From Calycina herbarum (Eukaryota; Ascomycota; Leotiomycetes; Helotiales; Pezizellaceae), in assembly GCA_001414485.1 (NCBI GenBank), contig LLEY01000139.1:1-64000 (forward strand): a stretch of 64,000 nucleotides of DNA, read 5' to 3'. The position numbers and the translations under genes were made by a program. Below, one piece after another: positions 59,407-64,000 of this stretch. Every line of letters begins with the position of its first letter. Positions within the stretch are counted from its first letter, which is position 1. The notes below the pieces were generated by a model, which saw only the letters and a program-made list of their open reading frames with translations, did not search any database and had not been told where the DNA came from.

Positions 59407-59988
59407 TCATTTTCCCTCGCGACCTCTCAATGAAAACAAGCTCTTGGCCTTGTGAAGCTTGCCTCGCAATCCAGCCTTCTTCTTCTCCTCGGCCTTTTGC
59501 TCGATAGCCTCCTCGACATACGTAACTCTCTCAGAACCAAATCGACGATGGGTGTCCTTGAGAACCTCGACTTTGACGGCAATTTCCTCCTCAAGATTGG
59601 CCTTTCTCTCAAGCATCAGGGCGATTTGTCTATCCAACGCCTGACTTTCCTCGACCTTCTCCTCGATATGCGCACCCATAGCCATTGCTTCCTCCAAACA
59701 GACCCAATCCTTCTTCGCGATTTCCAATAGCATCAAGTTGTGTTCTCTCTCCTCCGCCGAGTAGCATGGATTTTGCATCTCCCTCTCGAGCTCCTCCATC
59801 TGGTCTCGTGTCTTGGAGATGTACCTATTCCATTTCATGACATAGTCGGGGTCTTTTGGGTGGATGTACTCGAGTGTCGTTAAGAAGTCGGGAGCCGCGG
59901 TCGCGAAGACGTTCTGGCAGTCGGTCATGATGGGCAATTGTTCTGGAGTGATCTTTCTGGGCAGTTTGTTTGGCCGGTGAAGTGGCAT
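59407..59988 (-). CDS. Coiled-coil hypothetical protein
   Basis: A single exon of 193 aa from ATG 59988. The protein is highly charged, with heptad-like helices at about 60-80 (RDQMEELEREMQN), 110-150 (EEKVEESQALDRQIALMLERKANLEEEIAVKV) and 170-180, and a basic C-terminus. No catalytic motif. Probably a cytoplasmic coiled-coil protein; not recognised as a named family. The consistent amino-acid composition and lack of repeats argue for a real gene, but there is no homology evidence. Confidence 0.65.
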   Translation of the reverse strand: MPLHRPNKLPRKITPEQLPIMTDCQNVFATAAPDFLTTLEYIHPKDPDYVMKWNRYISKTRDQMEELEREMQNPCYSAEEREHNLMLLEIAKKDWVCLEEAMAMGAHIEEKVEESQALDRQIALMLERKANLEEEIAVKVEVLKDTHRRFGSERVTYVEEAIEQKAEEKKKAGLRGKLHKAKSLFSLRGREGK

Positions 59989-60742
59989 ATCTTATGTGCC
60001 TAGTGTTGTGTTGTATCGTGTCTTTGCTTGCGTTGAAGTTTTACGAGGTTTGAGGTTGTTGCCTCTTCTTCTTCTCTTGTTCAATCCGCGGGGGCAATAG
60101 CGTGTTGTCGTGTTGTCGACGCGTCGAAGGCCAACCGCGCTCTGGGTACCGCAACCAAAGATCGGCTTCACCACCCCAATATTTTATTGTTCCTCAATTA
60201 TCCTAAAATCTGCTCAAGCTGCCACCGTTTGGGTTTCAACGAGGCCAAATTTCTCCTTGGTTACTTACCCTTCATTGGCGCAATTTTTTCAAGCCATGTT
60301 TTGAGCCACAATTGAGGTTATTGAGAACAAAACATCCTTTCCAAGCCACTTTCTCTTTCAACTTTAGCTTTCTCTTTGACGTACTTCAGAGACTTTTCAC
60401 TTTGCTTTATTAGAGATCCATCTATAAAAAAATGGGACAAAGCTACAATTGAATTGTTGTCTTATTGTCTTGAGAGTCTTGGTCAAGGAAATTTCTTCAA
60501 TGGATTTTCGCCTTCTCGACCAATGAGCTGGGGTTAGTTCGTAGTGTCCCGATAAAATGAGGGTATCTAGATGGTTTCTGTTCCTCAATGGAGTCTCTTG
60601 TAGACAATTATGATCGAGGTCTATAAGGTTCACCTGGAGTTTGCACTTCCAGGGCCTTTCTTTTCTCATTAACTCCTCATTTTCGATTCGATATCCATTT
60701 GTTTTCCACATCACAGACAGAAATCCAAATTACACAGACATC
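59989..60742. other. Divergent intergenic region
   Basis: Lies between the divergently transcribed coiled-coil and RING-like genes and presumably holds both promoters. The frame 60641-62677 extends a little upstream of the RING-like start, but the ATG at 60743 follows a better leader. No other feature. Confidence 0.5.
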
Positions 60743-62677
60743 ATGTCTCATCCACAACAGAACCGAATTGGAAATGGAGGTGACGACCCAGTAGGTCGTG
60801 CTCTGAGAGAACTTCTCGATGATGGGCGCCAAGCAGATGACCATTTCGAGCACAGATTCTTTGAGCGGCTCTATGCGTTAGCTCGTGCGCGCAACGGGTA
60901 CTGGGGCGAAATCCAGCTCCCTGAAGATGAGCTGAAAAGAATCGCCTCAATGGCAAGATTGTTCACCCGTCTAGATCTGGATCACGAGAAAGTCAAAGGT
61001 CAACCTTGTCCAGACTGTTTACTGCCATACCTTGGACAAGACACCGCCAATTGTAAGGACCTGGAGAACGCCGAGCCTGGAAAGTCACCAGAGGGGAGCC
61101 CTCTCTGTGTGCCCGTTATGCTTCCGTGCCCGGGCGGCCACAAGCACCCTCGTGGAGACGCGTGTCTCCAAGCGTGGTTGGAAGGCCCATTTGAAAGCAA
61201 GACATGCCCGGGATGTCGGCACGACTTCACGCAAGAGCTTTCCGTCAGATCAAATGGACCTCCGTTCCTGAATGGCGCAACCGACGACTTTCTTCTATTG
61301 TTCAACTTGGCCGTTGATCGACGAATCGTCACCCTTCGTGCTCAAGGTTCATTGCCCCCGCCGCAGGTTGACCCATTCAGAAATGATCCTTTTACCCTGG
61401 GACTGACCATTCCGGGTCCACGGTCTTCAGGAGTGATGATCGAGCCTATCCTCCGACACGCCAATACTCATTATGCTGTCCCTGGCCATCCTTTTACTCA
61501 GCTCGCTTCTTACGAGATTCGAGGCCAATACCGAAACGGGATCGGAGAGGAACTTTGTAATGAGCTTTACCGTGGTGTCTTGAGGGAGCGTGAGGCTTTA
61601 GGTTATGGGCACGCAGTGTTCCGACGAGAGGTTCGAAGTCACCTCGAGGTCGTTGAGGTATACCCTGCTATTCCTCACGTACCTCCGCAACTTTCGTCCG
61701 CCGAACAATTACAAGTGCTGACATTAGAGACTCGAAGACAAGTAAGTGAGATGGTAGAGGCGGATCCGACCACTCTGAATGTCCGTCATGACTTCTTTCA
61801 AAACAGACAGGATGCAATCCGAGCTTATATTTTAGCGGCTCGTCAAAATTATATTACACCGGCCAACTACATCTGCGTCCTACGAGAAGTTCAAATTAGC
61901 AACCCTTTCGGGGGCACACTTCTTTTCACTGTCTGGGAAGAGGCATCCGAAGAACCAGATACAATCTCGGGGCTTGGGGACCGCTCTCAGGAGGAGTCTT
62001 CTGGAAGCGAATCTTACAGCGATTTCTACGTCGATCCCGATGAAGATTACCGGACGTCCTCCTCCTCCTCATCTTCGAATAACTCTATCGCAGCGTCACC
62101 TCGCCTGCGCCAAGCGGCCCCTCGCCAAGCACTTAACTCGATCTTCTTCTACACCTACGACCCAGATGAGCCACGTCCACCAATCCCAGAGGACCTTCAG
62201 TCACCTCGAGGTCATAGACGCAACAACTCCTGGGTTCCTGGGGATGACTCGGCTCTACCTACCAGACAACTCACACCACCAAGATCCCCTCCCCGCGAAG
62301 GAATCTTGAGACGAGTCTCCGACCTCATTCGACGGAGAACCAATTCCCCACCTGGACCCCCACGTCCCTCGCCTGAACAACTTCGAGAGACAGCCCACGA
62401 TCTAGTTCACGGACCACGACGATCTGCCCTGCCAGCTCAATCTCAGGAGGAGGCTGAACAGGCAGGCGGCGATGGGAATTGGCAAGGTTCTGGTATAGCT
62501 CGATCAGGTTTGAACCGGCGACGGGAAAGACCTCGAGCTAGCACGGTAGGCCGAGACGAAAGACAAGAACCCGAGAACGAAGAAAATACCCCTGAAGATA
62601 TGACAGGTATCAATCGATGGAGTTCACGTCGGCCAAATCCTCGGGATCAGCAGGAAAGTGGGAGTGGTACTAGGTAA
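60743..62677 (+). CDS. RING-like zinc-binding protein, possible E3 ligase
   Basis: Open frame of 644 aa from ATG 60743. Near residues 89-158 lies a RING-like cluster: CPDC (89/92), Cys129, His133, His135, Cys141 (in CLQAWLEG, the usual CL..W of RING fingers) and CPGC (155/158), with expanded loops. RING proteins usually act as ubiquitin ligases; here that is inference. A middle globular region (about 215-420) is followed by a long disordered Ser/Pro/Arg-rich tail with a run of Ser. The stop at 62675-62677 overlaps a strong donor (AG|GTAAGT at 62674): splicing to 62722 (acceptor ACAG) would replace the stop and extend the protein, so the 3' end is uncertain. Confidence 0.75.
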   Translation: MSHPQQNRIGNGGDDPVGRALRELLDDGRQADDHFEHRFFERLYALARARNGYWGEIQLPEDELKRIASMARLFTRLDLDHEKVKGQPCPDCLLPYLGQDTANCKDLENAEPGKSPEGSPLCVPVMLPCPGGHKHPRGDACLQAWLEGPFESKTCPGCRHDFTQELSVRSNGPPFLNGATDDFLLLFNLAVDRRIVTLRAQGSLPPPQVDPFRNDPFTLGLTIPGPRSSGVMIEPILRHANTHYAVPGHPFTQLASYEIRGQYRNGIGEELCNELYRGVLREREALGYGHAVFRREVRSHLEVVEVYPAIPHVPPQLSSAEQLQVLTLETRRQVSEMVEADPTTLNVRHDFFQNRQDAIRAYILAARQNYITPANYICVLREVQISNPFGGTLLFTVWEEASEEPDTISGLGDRSQEESSGSESYSDFYVDPDEDYRTSSSSSSSNNSIAASPRLRQAAPRQALNSIFFYTYDPDEPRPPIPEDLQSPRGHRRNNSWVPGDDSALPTRQLTPPRSPPREGILRRVSDLIRRRTNSPPGPPRPSPEQLRETAHDLVHGPRRSALPAQSQEEAEQAGGDGNWQGSGIARSGLNRRRERPRASTVGRDERQEPENEENTPEDMTGINRWSSRRPNPRDQQESGSGTR

Positions 62678-64000
62678 GTGGAGTTCCTAAATTGAGAATG
62701 CTTACGATCCATAATAAACAGGATGGATGATGTTGGGCGGAGTTCATGGCTCAAGCGTCCAGGTAAGCCTTTCCTTTCATATTACCCCCTCATTTTTAAT
62801 GACCTTACATGGTTGTTTTTAATCTAACCCTTTATAAATAAAATATACTTTTCATTCTAAATTATCAAACATTCTTTGAAAAATAGTGATTCTTGTACCA
62901 ACCAACCAGTGTACTTTCATGAAAATATTTGATGTTACTATCATTCAGCTCTACTGAACCCAATTCTCGTCAAGTAAATGTTAGCTAGATAAGTAGCTGC
63001 CACGCGCTACACTTTCCAAATGTTACTTAACTTTATTAACCTTACATTCTCAAGCAATGTACTTTATTAGTTGAAACCGACATCACTAACTCACGTCTTT
63101 AGTCGACTATAGTAACAGATTCGGTCAATAAAGTGTATGATGACACCCTCGTGGTGGACAGAAAAAGTGGCAATAAATAGCTAGTTGTTCTAACGTTCTA
63201 GTATAAACTAGGGTAATTAATTTGAATCCAAATGATTATAACAACGAGCGCTATAGCAGGGACGAACAATTTACTGCCGCTTTTACTGTCTAGCACGAGA
63301 CACAAACAAATATTTCTCGGTTAAATGGGAACTATCACGTGACACACACTAATCTGTACCTTGATTTCTTTATAAATGAGTTGTTCTACCAGCTACTTTA
63401 CTCAAGTTTGCTTACGGCCTTTTGGGAATTAAGACAATGGGTGCTAGAGCTCTTGATAAGAAGTCTTGAGCCGAGAAAGCAAGCACCAAAACTTGTGGTT
63501 CTTGTTGAACTTTATTCATTATCGAACTATCATTATTGACATTATCGTATCGACCATTATTTATCTTTGATCTTGATCTACGCTACTTCTCATCAATCAT
63601 TACTCGTCTAGCTGATCATATTAGCACAACTTCACAAACCTCAAAATTCAAACATTTCGAACCCTCAAGTCCACAAACTCCAACTCTCCTGCTTATAACA
63701 CCCATACTCATCCCCCTCCACACCCTCCTCCTTACTTCTCCCCTCCTTTGGACCAGTACCCATCTCGGACCCGAAAGCGAACCCAGCCTGTACCCCCTCC
63801 TCCTGTCTCAAATACCCCATCTGACAACTTCGATTCGGAATTTTCGGTTGCACACCATAAAATCCATCAAATCTAACATCCAAAGCATCAAGAAATTAAT
63901 GTACATCGCCAATTGGATGAAGTGTTTCCCAAGGATTTGTGCATAAACGACCTGTGCACGATTTGAGAACGAGGAGAAGGGCGTCGAGACGATTTAGAAG
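62678..64000. other. Intergenic, AT-rich, possible last exons of RING gene
   Basis: 62722-62762 may be a further exon of the RING-like gene (bounded by ACAG and GTAAGC). From 62800 the sequence is AT-rich without supported genes. Frames at 63339-63539 and 63536-63946 have no features and are not called. Confidence 0.45.

Noticed and set aside
63536..63946. 136-codon Leu/Pro/Thr-rich frame near the right end
   Set aside because: Low-complexity, no ATG-linked leader or homology seen; probably chance in AT-rich DNA.
1..64000. tRNA genes or CRISPR arrays
   Set aside because: I scanned for B-box-like GGTTCGA contexts and for regularly spaced repeats; nothing met the requirements, and CRISPR is not expected in a fungus.

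Overview
The window looks like nuclear DNA of a filamentous ascomycete (Pezizomycotina). Genes carry short (46-119 nt) spliceosomal introns with GTAAGT/GTATGT-type donors and CTAAC-like branch points. There is a Zn(II)2Cys6 regulator and several fungus-restricted domain families (CFEM, 2EXR-like, DUF6590-, DUF6594- and DUF6699-like). The repeats show heavy C-to-T/G-to-A decay at CpA, the mark of RIP (repeat-induced point mutation). The gene families make Leotiomycetes my best guess; that is inference. No tRNA, rRNA or CRISPR array was recognised.

Layout. 1-9.7 kb is an AT-rich block of decayed LTR retrotransposons. It holds the 3' part of one chromodomain Ty3/Gypsy element (about 0.77-2.48 kb), a complete minus-strand chromovirus with LTRs and a target-site duplication (3634-9288), and a truncated inverted LTR (9491-9697). 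12.1-32.3 kb is a gene-rich segment: a CYP504-type P450 divergent from homogentisate 1,2-dioxygenase, an aldo/keto reductase, a broken retropepsin-like gene, a GNAT acetyltransferase with a decayed Tc1/mariner element just upstream, a frameshifted 2EXR-like gene, a DUF6594-like membrane protein, a probable CFEM/transmembrane/retropepsin-like fusion gene, an FAD amine oxidase-like gene and a DUF6699-like gene. 32.3-39.1 kb is a gene desert with a long near-perfect palindrome, a 224-bp MITE with TA duplications and a C22 tract. 39.1-51.9 kb is a nested insertion: a Ty1/Copia element (150-bp LTRs, AGTAA duplication) is split inside its Gag zinc knuckle by a 6.8-kb Ty3/Gypsy chromovirus (475-bp LTRs, TGATC duplication). 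52.5-62.7 kb returns to genes: a Zn2Cys6 transcription factor, a DUF6590-like protein, a coiled-coil protein and a RING-like protein.

How the parts fit. The P450 and homogentisate dioxygenase share a 0.7-kb intergenic region and act in consecutive parts of fungal phenylacetate/tyrosine breakdown, so they are a small catabolic module; the later pathway genes are not in the window. The most interesting non-standard signals are (1) the fused CFEM-TM-retropepsin-like gene and its nonsense-bearing paralogue 6 kb away with the same intron positions, (2) an antisense Cys-rich/coiled-coil reading frame carried between the chromodomain and 3' LTR of the Gypsy family, and (3) a Copia element whose LTRs are almost identical although its coding region is full of stop codons.
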